A stretch of DNA of 64,000 bases from Pseudomonas caspiana (GTDB lineage: Bacteria; Pseudomonadota; Gammaproteobacteria; Pseudomonadales; Pseudomonadaceae), in assembly GCF_002158995.1 (NCBI RefSeq), contig NZ_LOHF01000015.1, positions 90,110 through 154,109 on the forward strand, given 5' to 3'. Shown here in pieces: positions 36,704-45,662 of this stretch. The translations under genes and the position numbers were made by a program. Numbering within the stretch: position 1 is the first letter of the stretch; each line of letters starts with the position of its first letter. Under the pieces are notes generated by a model that was not told the DNA's origin, searched no databases, and saw only the letters and a list, made by a program, of their open reading frames with translations.

Positions 36704-37441
36704 ATGTCGAACATCAAAAACAAAGTGGTTGTAATCACCGGCGCCAGTAGCGGTATCGGTGAAGCGACGGCCAGGCTGTTGGCAGAGAAGGGCGCACACG
36801 TTGTGCTCGGCGCGCGGCGTACTGAACGGTTGGCGGAGCTCTGCAAGGAGCTGATTGCCGCCGGTGGGAGCGCGCAGTATCAGGCAGTGGACGTGACGGA
36901 CCGCGCCAATGTGCAAGCCTTCGTCGATTACGCCGTCAACCAGTTCGGGCGTGTCGATGTGATCATCAATAATGCGGGCGTCATGCCGCTGTCCAGGCTG
37001 GATGCGTTGAAGGTGGCCGAATGGGACCAGATGATCGACGTCAATATTCGCGGCGTGCTGCACGGTATCGCGGCCGGTTTGCCGTTGATGCAGAAACAGC
37101 AATCCGGACAGTTCATCAACATTGCTTCGATTGGTGCTTATGCGGTGAGTCCGACTGCGGCGGTCTACTGCGCGACCAAGTACGCCGTACGGGCGATTTC
37201 CGAAGGCCTGCGTCAGGAGACCGGTGCCGACATTCGCGTCACCGTGATTTCCCCAGGCGTCACCGAGTCTGAACTGGCGGACAGTATTTCTGATGAAAGC
37301 GGGCGCGCCGAGATGCGCGAGTTTCGCAAAATCGCGATTCCGGCATTGGCCATTGCTCGGGCAATTGCCTACGCCGTTGAACAGCCAGCAGATGTCGACG
37401 TCAGCGAACTGATCGTTCGTCCGACCGCCAGCCCCTATTGA
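36704..37441 (+). CDS. Short-chain dehydrogenase/reductase (SDR)
   Basis: The 245-residue product is a classical SDR: cofactor motif TGASSGIG (residues 13-20), NNAG in DVIINNAGV, catalytic Ser in NIASIGAY and YxxxK as YCATK. It should use NAD(P)H to reduce or oxidise a small alcohol/ketone. The start at ATG 36704 with AAGGACA before it is clear; an upstream ATG at 36629 lies in a long unconserved lead. The family resembles the YdfG/serine 3-dehydrogenase-like group, but the substrate is unknown. A terminator hairpin follows. Confidence 0.87.
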   Translation: MSNIKNKVVVITGASSGIGEATARLLAEKGAHVVLGARRTERLAELCKELIAAGGSAQYQAVDVTDRANVQAFVDYAVNQFGRVDVIINNAGVMPLSRLDALKVAEWDQMIDVNIRGVLHGIAAGLPLMQKQQSGQFINIASIGAYAVSPTAAVYCATKYAVRAISEGLRQETGADIRVTVISPGVTESELADSISDESGRAEMREFRKIAIPALAIARAIAYAVEQPADVDVSELIVRPTASPY

Positions 37442-37468
37442 TTTATCCGGTACCAGTATCGATTGCGA

Positions 37469-37501
37469 GGGTTTGCCAGCAGGCTAATATCTGGCAAACC
37501 C
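37469..37501 (+). terminator. Rho-independent-type terminator
   Basis: Perfect 11-bp stem GGGTTTGCCAG/CTGGCAAACCC (37469-37479 and 37491-37501) followed by TTGTGCTTAACACTTG, 27 bases after the SDR stop. Confidence 0.75.
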
Positions 37502-37581
37502 TTGTGCTTAACACTTGTACGATGACTTAAGCCGATGTACAACGAGCATCCCGTCCAACAATAAAACCACGGAGATGCACG

Positions 37582-38679
37582 ATGGATTCATCGCAACGGG
37601 ACACCACCGCCGACCACGGCCGCAGAGCATTCCTGAAAACCTCGCTGGCCGTATCCGCCGGGGTTGCTGCACTGGGTAGCGCTGCGCTGCCTCGACTTGC
37701 CAGCGCCGAGCCGTTGAGCCAGCGTTATCCGGATCCGCTGATCAACATCCTCGATGACAGCTTCATGGAGCTGCGCATCTTCAACGCCAGCGTTGAACGC
37801 CTGGCTACCGGTTTGCGCTGGGTTGAAGGGCCGGTCTGGATCGGTGACGGTCGCTACTTGCTGTTCAGCGACATTCCCAACAACCGCATCATGCGCTGGG
37901 ACGAAGTCACTGGTGGCTTGTCGGTGTACCGCGACAACTCCAACTTTTCCAACGGCATGTGCCGCGACCGTCAGGGCCGCTTACTGGTCTGTGAGGGCTC
38001 GACGACGAGCAAGGAAGGTCGCCGCGTGACGCGTACCGAGTACAACGGCAGCATTACCGTGCTGGCAGATAACTACGAGGGCAAACCTTTCAATTCGCCT
38101 AACGACATCGTCTGCAAGCGTGACGGTTCGATATGGTTCACCGATCCACCGTTCCAGACCGGCAACAACTACGAAGGGCACAAAGTCACTCCGGAGTTGC
38201 CGCATGCGGTGTATCGCATCGATGGGACGAGCGGCAAAGTCAGCCGGGTGATTGACGATCTGGCTGGGCCTAACGGTCTATGTTTTTCACCAGACGAAAA
38301 AACCCTTTACGTGGTTGAAGGTCGAGCCAAACCCAATCGGATTATCTGGGCGATTGCCGTCAATGAAGACGGCACGCTGGGCCTTCGTCGCAAGCACATT
38401 GAAGGGTTGGAGTTCGCCGGCATCGACGGCATCAAGTGTGATGAAAGTGGCAACTTGTGGTGTGGCTGGGGCAGCAACAGTGATCCCAAGGCTGATCCGG
38501 AAAAGCTCGACGGCGTTCGAGTGTTCAATCCGGATGGCAAAGCCATCGGTCACATTTCCTTGCCGGAGCGTTGCCCGAACCTGTGCTTCGGTGGGCGTGA
38601 AGGCAACCGGCTGTTCATGGCGGGCAGCCACTCGGTTTATTCGCTGTTCGTGAACACGCGGGGTGCGACGTTCGTTTGA
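37582..38679 (+). CDS. SMP-30/gluconolactonase-like protein with Tat signal
   Basis: The 365-residue product starts with a twin-arginine export signal (RRAFLKTS at about residues 14-21, then a hydrophobic stretch and LPRLASA). The mature part is a six-bladed SMP-30/gluconolaconase beta-propeller: WVEGPVWIG, SNFSNGMCRD, FNSPNDIVCKRDGSIWFTDP, GPNGLCFSPDEKTLYV and NLWCGWG line the metal site. Family members hydrolyse lactones or aldonolactones in the periplasm. A signal for cofactor-free but prefolded export fits the Tat route. The gene is monocistronic and converges on the decarboxylase. Confidence 0.9.
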   Translation: MDSSQRDTTADHGRRAFLKTSLAVSAGVAALGSAALPRLASAEPLSQRYPDPLINILDDSFMELRIFNASVERLATGLRWVEGPVWIGDGRYLLFSDIPNNRIMRWDEVTGGLSVYRDNSNFSNGMCRDRQGRLLVCEGSTTSKEGRRVTRTEYNGSITVLADNYEGKPFNSPNDIVCKRDGSIWFTDPPFQTGNNYEGHKVTPELPHAVYRIDGTSGKVSRVIDDLAGPNGLCFSPDEKTLYVVEGRAKPNRIIWAIAVNEDGTLGLRRKHIEGLEFAGIDGIKCDESGNLWCGWGSNSDPKADPEKLDGVRVFNPDGKAIGHISLPERCPNLCFGGREGNRLFMAGSHSVYSLFVNTRGATFV

Positions 38680-38720
38680 TGGGGTAAAAACTACCGCAGT
38701 TTCTCGTGACGATATTGATC

Positions 38721-38792
38721 TGTAGGAGCTGCCGAAGGCTGCGAAGCATTGGTTCTGGTACGCCGCGATCGCAGCCTTCGGCAGCTCCTACA
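38721..38792. repeat. Intergenic inverted repeat, family A
   Basis: Near-perfect arms TGTAGGAGCTGCCGAAGGCT and AGCCTTCGGCAGCTCCTACA, with CGAAGCATTGGTTCTGGTAC in the spacer. It lies between the convergent lactonase and decarboxylase genes. Confidence 0.94.
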
Positions 38793-38868
38793 GGTCCTAT
38801 GTTGCTTTGCGACAGCGTGGTGTCAGAGACACAGCGCTAACTCTTACATAACTACATGTCACCCCCCA

Positions 38869-41154
38869 TCACTTCAACACCAACAACCGGTAAACCCCGG
38901 CGTCACTTTCAATGCCATGGGTGTCATGGGTGAAGCCCGGGAAGGACGTGTCGAAACTCTCCAGTGCCTTCAGGTAGGCCAATAGCGGTCCATCTGCAGG
39001 CCCCGCATTTTCGCCGGGCATCAACAGTGGAATGCCGGGTGGGTAGGGCACGATACCGGTGGCAACAATTCGTCCCGCTGCTTGTTCCAGCGTCACCAGC
39101 TCAACCTGATTCTTGACCAGTTTCTCGTATGCCTCCACGGGGCTGAACTCTGCTTGCGGCAACATGCCGAAAGCTTGAGCCATGGTCGCCGTGGTGCGAT
39201 GTTTTTTCATGGCCGCGAAGATATCTTCGGCCAGGTCCCTGAGCCCCATGCCGGTGTAACGCTGCTGATTGGCCGCCAGCAAATCGGGCAGACACAGTTC
39301 CAGCTCCAGATTGCTGTCGTAGTCGCGTTTGAAGTCCAGCAGAGCGTTGACCAGCGTCCCCCATTTGCCTTTAGTGATGCCGATGGAGAACAGGAACAGA
39401 ATGGTGAAGTCGGTGGTTTTCTCGACCACGATGCCCTGACGACCCAGATAGGCGCTCAGCACACAGGCCGGGATGCCGAAATCCAGCAACTGCCCGTCGT
39501 CGCCCATACCGGGGCTGAGCACCGAGACCTTGATCGGGTCGAGCATGCAATAGCCATCTTCGATGTTGCCGAACCCGTGCCAGACTTCGTCAGGGTGCAG
39601 AACCCAGCAATTGGGGTCGGTCTTGAGCGTGACCGGGTCGACTTCGTGAAATGCCACTGCGGCCCCATCCACTTGAACGGTTGGCGGCTGCCAGCAGGAG
39701 AAAAACCAGTCGTCACCTTTGAGCATCTCGCTTTTCATACGCGAGATCACCTGGCGGAACGCGATGGCTTCTTCAATGGATTCAGTGGTCAGAATCTCAC
39801 CGCTAGGCGCTTCCATCATCGCCGAACTGACATCGCAGGAGGCCATGATCGCGTAATTGGGCGACGTCGAGGCGTGCATCATGAACGACTCATTGAAGCG
39901 TCCATGCGGGATCGGATTGCGTCCGTTCCGGACATGGATCATTGAGGCCTGTGACAGGGCCGCCAACAGCTTGTGGGTGGACTGAGTGGCGAATACCGTC
40001 GGTCGCGACTCATCGTGATCGTCCGGGCTGCCGTGCATGGCGAAGCGGTCGCGATACAGAGGGTTGAAGCGTGCGTAGCCATACCAGGCTTCGTCGAAAT
40101 GCAGGCGATCAACGCTTTGTCCCAGCAACTCTTCGACACGCGTGACGTTATAAGTCAGGCCGTCGTAAGTTGAGTTGGTGACAATGGCGTGGATCGGAGT
40201 CGGGTCGATGCCTTCCTTGACCAGCGGGTTGTTGGCGATCGCCGCTTGAACACCTTCGCGGCTCAAGGTTTGCGGCAGAATCGGGCCGATGATGCCGAAG
40301 CGGTTTCGGGTCGGCACCAGATAGGTCGGAATAGCGCCGGACAACGTCATCGCATGCTCGGCAGACTTGTGGCAGTTGCGGTCGCACAGCGCAATCTGAT
40401 CACGAGTGACGCTGGCCATCAGAATGACCCGGTTTGAGGTCGAAGAGCCGTTGGTGACGTAGTACGTGCGATGAGCGCCGAAGACTTTCGCTGCGTAACG
40501 CTCGCCTTGGCCGATAGGGCCGCTGTGGTCGAGCAGTGAACCCAGTTCACCCACTGAAATCGACAGGTCCGAGCGCAGCAGGTTTTCACCGAAGAACTCG
40601 TAGAAAGCCCTCCCTGCGGTGCTTTTCAAAAACGCCGTACCACCTGCATGGCCGGGTGTGTGCCATGAATACTCATAGCTGCGGGCAAACTTCAGCAGTG
40701 CGCCGAACATCGGTGGCAACACCGCCTGACGATAGCGCTCGATGGCGGCCAGTATCCGTCCGCTGAGAAACCGGCTGGTGTCCTCGGGCAGCCAGATGAA
40801 GTCGTCAGCGTGCTGCATCACCACCAGCGGAATGTTCGAGGCAGTGCTGCGATCGCTGATCAGAAACACCGGGACCCGCGTGTTGCGTTCACGCAAATTG
40901 GTCAGCAGCTTGATGCATTCCTCATGGTTGTCGCTTTTGTCCATTTCCCAACTGAGCAGTACGCACTGGACGGCCGGGTCCGAGCGCAGGATCGAGTTGG
41001 CATCGGCCAGGCTTTCGGAAACCAGAACACTGATGGAGCGTTCTTCGACATCACTGAGCAGTTGATTCAGGGCACGGCCGAACACCGTGCGTTTGTCGGG
41101 TGCGCTGCTCACCAATAACGCGAGCATGCCGAGCAAATGGCGGTATTCAGTCAT
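38869..41154 (-). CDS. Inducible basic amino acid decarboxylase (AdiA/LdcA-like)
   Basis: The 761-residue fold-type I PLP enzyme has an N-terminal receiver-like wing domain (about residues 1-125), linker, PLP domain (about 130-560) with SWHTPGHAGGTAF, HFDEAWYGYARF and the PLP lysine motif ATQSTHKLLAALSQAS, and a C-terminal domain with PYPPGIPLLMPGE. The motif STHKLLAALSQAS is closer to lysine and arginine decarboxylases (AdiA, CadA/LdcC) than to SpeF, which has SVHKQQAGFSQ. It probably forms a decamer. It overlaps the antiporter gene by four bases (ATGA), giving a decarboxylase/antiporter pair for acid stress or polyamine production. Lysine versus arginine specificity is open. Confidence 0.9.
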   Translation of the reverse strand: MTEYRHLLGMLALLVSSAPDKRTVFGRALNQLLSDVEERSISVLVSESLADANSILRSDPAVQCVLLSWEMDKSDNHEECIKLLTNLRERNTRVPVFLISDRSTASNIPLVVMQHADDFIWLPEDTSRFLSGRILAAIERYRQAVLPPMFGALLKFARSYEYSWHTPGHAGGTAFLKSTAGRAFYEFFGENLLRSDLSISVGELGSLLDHSGPIGQGERYAAKVFGAHRTYYVTNGSSTSNRVILMASVTRDQIALCDRNCHKSAEHAMTLSGAIPTYLVPTRNRFGIIGPILPQTLSREGVQAAIANNPLVKEGIDPTPIHAIVTNSTYDGLTYNVTRVEELLGQSVDRLHFDEAWYGYARFNPLYRDRFAMHGSPDDHDESRPTVFATQSTHKLLAALSQASMIHVRNGRNPIPHGRFNESFMMHASTSPNYAIMASCDVSSAMMEAPSGEILTTESIEEAIAFRQVISRMKSEMLKGDDWFFSCWQPPTVQVDGAAVAFHEVDPVTLKTDPNCWVLHPDEVWHGFGNIEDGYCMLDPIKVSVLSPGMGDDGQLLDFGIPACVLSAYLGRQGIVVEKTTDFTILFLFSIGITKGKWGTLVNALLDFKRDYDSNLELELCLPDLLAANQQRYTGMGLRDLAEDIFAAMKKHRTTATMAQAFGMLPQAEFSPVEAYEKLVKNQVELVTLEQAAGRIVATGIVPYPPGIPLLMPGENAGPADGPLLAYLKALESFDTSFPGFTHDTHGIESDAGVYRLLVLK

Positions 41155-42560
41155 GGTCTTGCCTCCAGGGGCGTGGAATTCAGGCTGTTGACGGGGATGG
41201 GGTCTGCGCTGAGGTGCTGCGCGCTGACAGTCTGTACCGGCACGCTATTGTTGACCGCCTCAAGGCGGATCAGCCGGTTGTTGACGAAGCCAAACAGGGT
41301 GTAGCCGAAGATGGTGGCGACGCCACCGAGCATCAGTGCCTGGGCGCCCGAACTGTACAGCGCCAGATAGCTGTAAGCGGCGGCTACCGTTGCCACGATG
41401 TTGGTGATCAGCGCGGTGTTGGGCGGTACGTTGGACACCTTCTGCATGGTCAGCAGTGCGGCCATCGACAGAATGTACGGCACCAGATTGGTGACCACCG
41501 CGAGATTAACGAGCGTGTCGAACTGTTTGCTGAGGTCCGGACTTATCGTCAGAAAACCCAGGGCTGTCTGGGCCGCCAGCAGTATCAGCATGCCCACAAT
41601 GGGCGTACCAGCCTTGTTGGCTTTGGAGAAAATCGGCACGAAATAGCCGGTGTCCGCCGAACTCTTGAACACTTGTGCGATGGTGAATTGCCAACCCAGC
41701 AACGAGCCGATACACGCAAGCACCATCAGGCCCATGACGATGCTGCCGATCATGGGGTTGAACATTTTGGCAAACACCAGACCGAACGGCGCGGTGGACG
41801 CAGCCAGTTCCGGGTTGTCGACGATACCAGCGATCACGTTGGTCGAGACGATGTAGATAACCGCCGCTCCCAGCGTGCCGCCCAGTACCGCAATGGGCAC
41901 GTTCTTCTCCGGGTTCTCCACAGCGTCAGTGTTGGCGCAGGCCGACTCCAGACCCAAGAACGCCCAGAGCGTAATTGCCACCGATGCCCCTGCGGCCTCG
42001 AACCAGCTTTTGTCATGGGGGTTCCAGCCTGCGGCGTAGACGCTGCTGTCGAACCAGAACCAGCCAATGGTCGAGACCAACACAACAGGGGCGATGACGC
42101 CCCACACGGTAACGGCGCCTATTTTGCCGGTAATACTCGCGCCACCGAAGTTGGCGAAAGTCGTCACCCACAACAGCGCGATAGTTGCCAGACCGACTTG
42201 CATGGAATCAAGTTGTACATTAAACAACACCTGGATGTAGCCAACAGCCGTAATACTGATGGCTACGTTGGCAATGAGTAGCGAAAGGCCATAGGTGTAG
42301 TTGGTTAGATAGTTACCCGCCTTACCGAAGGTATATTCGGCATAACCGCCCATGCCTCCGGTCTTTCGGCTGAGCATGCCGCAGCGGGCAAAAGCGTAAG
42401 CCAGGGCCAGAGAACCCGTGGCTGTGACGAGCCAGGAGAGAATCGAGATGGCGCCAACTTCTGCAAGTTTTGAAGGGAGTAAAACAATGCCCGAGCCTAA
42501 CATGTTGACGGCAGTCAACATTGTTAGTTGGCTAACGCTCATTTTCTTGGCAGCTGACAT
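41151..42560 (-). CDS. potE: Putrescine-ornithine antiporter-like APC transporter (PotE family)
   Basis: The 469-residue, 12-helix protein closely follows E. coli PotE in sequence by memory: GSGIVLLPSKLAEVGAISI, MGGYAEYTFGKAGNYLTNYT, LWAFLGLESACANTDAVEN and GWQFTIAQVFKSSADTGYF. It has an extra 25-residue tail. PotE exchanges putrescine for ornithine across the inner membrane. It is upstream of, and overlaps, the decarboxylase gene, so the pair is coupled. It may instead exchange a different amine if the decarboxylase acts on lysine or arginine; sequence cannot decide. Confidence 0.85.
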   Translation of the reverse strand: MSAAKKMSVSQLTMLTAVNMLGSGIVLLPSKLAEVGAISILSWLVTATGSLALAYAFARCGMLSRKTGGMGGYAEYTFGKAGNYLTNYTYGLSLLIANVAISITAVGYIQVLFNVQLDSMQVGLATIALLWVTTFANFGGASITGKIGAVTVWGVIAPVVLVSTIGWFWFDSSVYAAGWNPHDKSWFEAAGASVAITLWAFLGLESACANTDAVENPEKNVPIAVLGGTLGAAVIYIVSTNVIAGIVDNPELAASTAPFGLVFAKMFNPMIGSIVMGLMVLACIGSLLGWQFTIAQVFKSSADTGYFVPIFSKANKAGTPIVGMLILLAAQTALGFLTISPDLSKQFDTLVNLAVVTNLVPYILSMAALLTMQKVSNVPPNTALITNIVATVAAAYSYLALYSSGAQALMLGGVATIFGYTLFGFVNNRLIRLEAVNNSVPVQTVSAQHLSADPIPVNSLNSTPLEARP

Positions 42561-42748
42561 TCCATTGCCTCTATCGAGAAAGCGGGGAAGTGTTAGCTAT
42601 AGCAGAGCATTGAAAGGGCGCAAGTAATTAGCCGGTTAGTGGTAGATGACTGAAGAGCTGACTTAATTGAAAAGTGGGATTTTCTGATTGCGCGGGGTCA
42701 ATGTTTTGCCAATGAATCAATGCAACCCTCGGATTGAAATGCACTTCC

Positions 42749-42820
42749 TGTAGGAGCTGCCGAAGGCTGCGAAGCATTCATCCTGACACGCCGCCATCGC
42801 AGCCTTCGGCAGCTACTACA
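42749..42820. repeat. Intergenic inverted repeat, family A
   Basis: Arms TGTAGGAGCTGCCGAAGGCT and AGCCTTCGGCAGCTACTACA (one mismatch). It lies in the 326-bp gap between the antiporter start and the small secreted protein. The rest of the gap holds the promoter of the antiporter operon; no gene seen. Confidence 0.93.
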
Positions 42821-42886
42821 GATTTTCATCGTTTGTCGCGAGACAGCGTGATTTCAGGGGCTGCGCCTTGAACATCCATATAGGGC

Positions 42887-43216
42887 TCAGCGTCGCGCCA
42901 GCTCGTGCTTGATGCATTGCTCGTAATAAGTCTGTTTGATCGCAGCGGGTTTGAGTCGCGAGGTGCTTTTATAGGTCTGCTCGGTGATACCCATGGCGGT
43001 CATGCGCATCCAGGGCTGATTGAACTTGCGGCCCTGGAGTTTCTTGCGTGCACCGTACAAAGTAATCCCGTCGAGTTTCGACTCCTGAGCGCCTGCGGCA
43101 ATACCCGAACCCCATGTACAAATCGACCGGCCGCTCTGTGTGACTTCTTTGGCTTGCGACGCCGGTGAAACGCTGGCAAGCGCGAGCGTCGCTACGGTCA
43201 ATAGAAGAATCCGCAT
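42887..43216 (-). CDS. Small secreted protein of unknown function
   Basis: The 109-residue product has a signal peptide (cleavage near ASQAKE, residue 23) and a basic mature part with two Cys (ICTWGSG and YYEQCIKHE) and MTAMGITEQTY. I do not recognise a family. It is followed by no obvious partner. The two cysteines may form a periplasmic disulfide. Confidence 0.65.
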   Translation of the reverse strand: MRILLLTVATLALASVSPASQAKEVTQSGRSICTWGSGIAAGAQESKLDGITLYGARKKLQGRKFNQPWMRMTAMGITEQTYKSTSRLKPAAIKQTYYEQCIKHELARR

Positions 43217-43288
43217 AAATGCCAGCCCCTAAGCTTCTGAAAAGAAAGCAAGTTTGCCAAGCTCGGCTGGAGGCGAGGGGCCAGCAAT

Positions 43289-43313
43289 CGGTTTTATTTA
43301 AAGGGCAAAACCG
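43289..43313 (-). terminator. Weak hairpin after DUF1206 gene
   Basis: Arms CGGTTTT (43289-43295) and AAAACCG (43307-43313), 15 bases beyond the stop of the DUF1206 gene. Seven base pairs, loop 11, no T-run. Confidence 0.35.
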
Positions 43314-43327
43314 CCGGGGATTTTTCC

Positions 43328-44158
43328 TCAGCTGAAATGCTTCGTGACCGCATGCGGGGCATCTGGCACGTCCATGTTGATCTTGCGCCATGCGGCTTCG
43401 GCAAAGCTGTACACCGAAAATGCGATCAGACCTAGCGCCACGATCATCAGCACAATGCCTCCAGCGGGCAGATCCTGCAGGCCATTGAGCGCGTCTTTAA
43501 GACCGGGCGGGTGCATGGCGTCATAGCTCGAACCGCTGATGGCCAGCAACGCAGCGATTTCGATGAATGCCACGCCTCGGGCAATCAGGCCGAATTGCGA
43601 TACCGGACGCACATAGCGCATCACCTCTTCATCGGCTTCGAAGTACTTCTCGAAAGAGGCTTTCCAGCCTTTGATGATGTGGGTGATACCCACGCCTAAC
43701 GGCACCAGTGCTACCAGGTAAACGAGGATATTCGAATGATCCCACGACAGGATGGACGCCAGCAGGTCCTGGGTTTTGCCGCCTGAATCACCGGAGCTTT
43801 TGAGCGCACTGATTAGCAGGCCCAAGGCAAAAAACGCCAGTGCACCATAGGTCACGCCGCCTACCAGCAGGCCGGTGCGAATCACCAGGCCTTTTAATTC
43901 TGTGCCGTGATGGTCCACATCGCGAGTAGCCTGCAGGACGCGCCAGGCTGCAAATGCAAGCAGGCCGACCACCACAATCGCGACCATTACGTTGCCGAAA
44001 GGCTGACTCAATAGCGCTTCAAGGCTGCTGTGGCTGTCTTTGGGCTGAGACGAACCTTGCGCAGCGAGCAGGGCAAAAATACCAATGATCAGATACACCA
44101 CACCCCGAGCGGCATAGCCGCTTCGGGCGAGGAGAGTGAGGCTGCGTTGCGTGGACAT
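43328..44158 (-). CDS. DUF1206 domain-containing membrane protein
   Basis: With the start at 44158 (MSTQRSLTLLARSGYAARG) the 276-residue product has about six hydrophobic segments arranged as three two-helix DUF1206 units: the motif R.GY.ARG.VY appears near residues 12-22, a related VIRTGLLVGGVTYGALA at the second unit and QFGLIARGVAFIEIA at the third. Function unknown in the family. A good AGGAAGATC precedes the start. Confidence 0.82.
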   Translation of the reverse strand: MSTQRSLTLLARSGYAARGVVYLIIGIFALLAAQGSSQPKDSHSSLEALLSQPFGNVMVAIVVVGLLAFAAWRVLQATRDVDHHGTELKGLVIRTGLLVGGVTYGALAFFALGLLISALKSSGDSGGKTQDLLASILSWDHSNILVYLVALVPLGVGITHIIKGWKASFEKYFEADEEVMRYVRPVSQFGLIARGVAFIEIAALLAISGSSYDAMHPPGLKDALNGLQDLPAGGIVLMIVALGLIAFSVYSFAEAAWRKINMDVPDAPHAVTKHFS

Positions 44159-44334
44159 AAAAGGGATCTTCCTGAAAGTGATACAGGAGCAGACCGGTGT
44201 CGGCACGCGGGGTTCGCTTTAATTGGTGTGTAGCCGGTTCTGCGAAAACCATACCTCAATAGCGTGTGCGTTAATTTTGATAAAAGATCGCCGTGTGTCC
44301 CAATAACAACACTGATGCAGAACAGACACAGACC

Positions 44335-44424
44335 TGTAGGAGCTCACCGAGTTTACGAGGCCAGCGATGACGGTTTACCTGGCACGCCGCAATCGCGGCC
44401 TCGCGGTGCTCGTGGGCTCCTACA
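44335..44424. repeat. Intergenic inverted repeat, family B
   Basis: Arms TGTAGGAGCTCACCGAGTTT and GCGGTGCTCGTGGGCTCCTA, diverged in the inner part. It lies in the 310-bp gap between the DUF1206 start and the dmlA end; the rest of the gap holds the DUF1206 promoter and no gene. Confidence 0.82.
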
Positions 44425-44468
44425 GATAATGCATTTCAGTCCAGTTGAGAGGCGATGCGGACTGCTCC

Positions 44469-45554
44469 TTATCGTGCGCAGGCAACCGCGATGGCTTTGC
44501 CCAGTGCTTCGGTATTGCCCTTGCCGCCAATATCAGCAGTCAGCGGGGCGTTTTCCGGTCCCATGGCCAACACGGTTTCAATCGCGGTGAGCACCGCTGC
44601 GCCTGCCTCTGGATGGCCAAGATGTTCAAGCATCATCGCACCGCACCAGATCTGCCCGATCGGGTTGGCAATGCCTTTACCTGCGATATCCGGTGCTGAT
44701 CCATGCACCGGCTCAAACAGGCTCGGGAAGTGGCGCTCCGGGTTGATGTTGGCCGAGGGCGCAATACCAATGGTGCCTGTGCAAGCCGGACCCAGGTCGG
44801 AGAGGATGTCGCCGAACAGGTTGCTGGCCACCACTACATCGAACCAGTCTGGATGCAGCACGAAGTTCGCGGTGAGAATATCTATGTGGTACTTGTCGAC
44901 GTTCACGTCCGGGTATTTCTTGCCCATTTCCACGACGCGCTCGTCCCAGTACGGCATGGTGATCGCAATGCCGTTGGACTTGGTCGCAGACGTCAGGTGT
45001 TTCTTCGGGCGACTCTGAGCCAGGTCATACGCAAATTTGAGAATGCGGTCGACGCCAACGCGGGTCATCACGGTTTCCTGAAGAACGATTTCGCGATCGG
45101 TGCCAGGGAACATCTTGCCGCCAACGCTTGAGTATTCGCCTTCGGTGTTTTCCCGTACTACCCAGAAATCGATGTCCCCGGGCTTGCGATTGGCCAGCGG
45201 TGCCTTGACGCCTGGCATCAGGCGGCAGGGGCGCAGGTTCACGTACTGGTCGAACTCGCGGCGGAACTGCAGCAGGGAATCCCACAGGGAAATGTGATCA
45301 GGCACAACGTCCGGCCAGCCCACTGCACCGAAGTAAATCGCGTCATAGCCTTTGAGAATTTCGAACCAGTTGTCGGGCATCATTTTGCCGTGGGCCAGGT
45401 AGTAATCGGCACTGGCAAAGTCGAACCAGTCCCATTGCAACTCCAGGTTGTGCTGCGCGGCCACCACGTCCAGCACGCGTACGCCTTCGGGCATGACTTC
45501 CTTGCCTATGCCATCGCCAGGGATGACGGCAATTTTGTAATGGGGCTTGCTCAT
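44469..45554 (-). CDS. dmlA: D-malate/tartrate dehydrogenase (decarboxylating), DmlA-like
   Basis: The 361-residue product equals E. coli DmlA in length and shares PGDGIGKEV at the N-terminus, FGAVGWPDVVPDHISLW, FRREFDQYVNLRP, VRENTEGEYSS, TKSNGIAITMPYWD and SDLGPACTGTIGIAPSAN. It belongs to the beta-decarboxylating dehydrogenase family (isocitrate/isopropylmalate type) and should oxidise D-malate to pyruvate with NAD+; tartrate is an alternative substrate in relatives. It is divergent from a DmlR-like LysR gene, as in E. coli. Confidence 0.88.
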   Translation of the reverse strand: MSKPHYKIAVIPGDGIGKEVMPEGVRVLDVVAAQHNLELQWDWFDFASADYYLAHGKMMPDNWFEILKGYDAIYFGAVGWPDVVPDHISLWDSLLQFRREFDQYVNLRPCRLMPGVKAPLANRKPGDIDFWVVRENTEGEYSSVGGKMFPGTDREIVLQETVMTRVGVDRILKFAYDLAQSRPKKHLTSATKSNGIAITMPYWDERVVEMGKKYPDVNVDKYHIDILTANFVLHPDWFDVVVASNLFGDILSDLGPACTGTIGIAPSANINPERHFPSLFEPVHGSAPDIAGKGIANPIGQIWCGAMMLEHLGHPEAGAAVLTAIETVLAMGPENAPLTADIGGKGNTEALGKAIAVACAR

Positions 45555-45609
45555 GGATTTTTACTCCAGGGTTGATGGCTGACGAGGCTCAGTGTATGCA
45601 GTGTCCCCG

Positions 45610-45624
45610 GATTAATAATTAGTC
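45610..45624. promoter_or_regulatory. Candidate LysR operator between dmlA and its regulator
   Basis: GATTAATAATTAGTC is a near-palindrome (one off-centre mismatch pair besides the centre) in the 108-bp divergent gap, centred about 45 bases before the regulator ATG. Position and symmetry suit a LysR-type binding site; no direct evidence. Confidence 0.4.
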
Positions 45625-45662
45625 ATCCGCGAAAGCCATTCTTAGATTCAAGGAAACAATCG

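Noticed and set aside
41100..42281. Open frame of 393 codons on the + strand
   Set aside because: Antisense to the potE-like antiporter gene; shadow composition and no recognisable motif.
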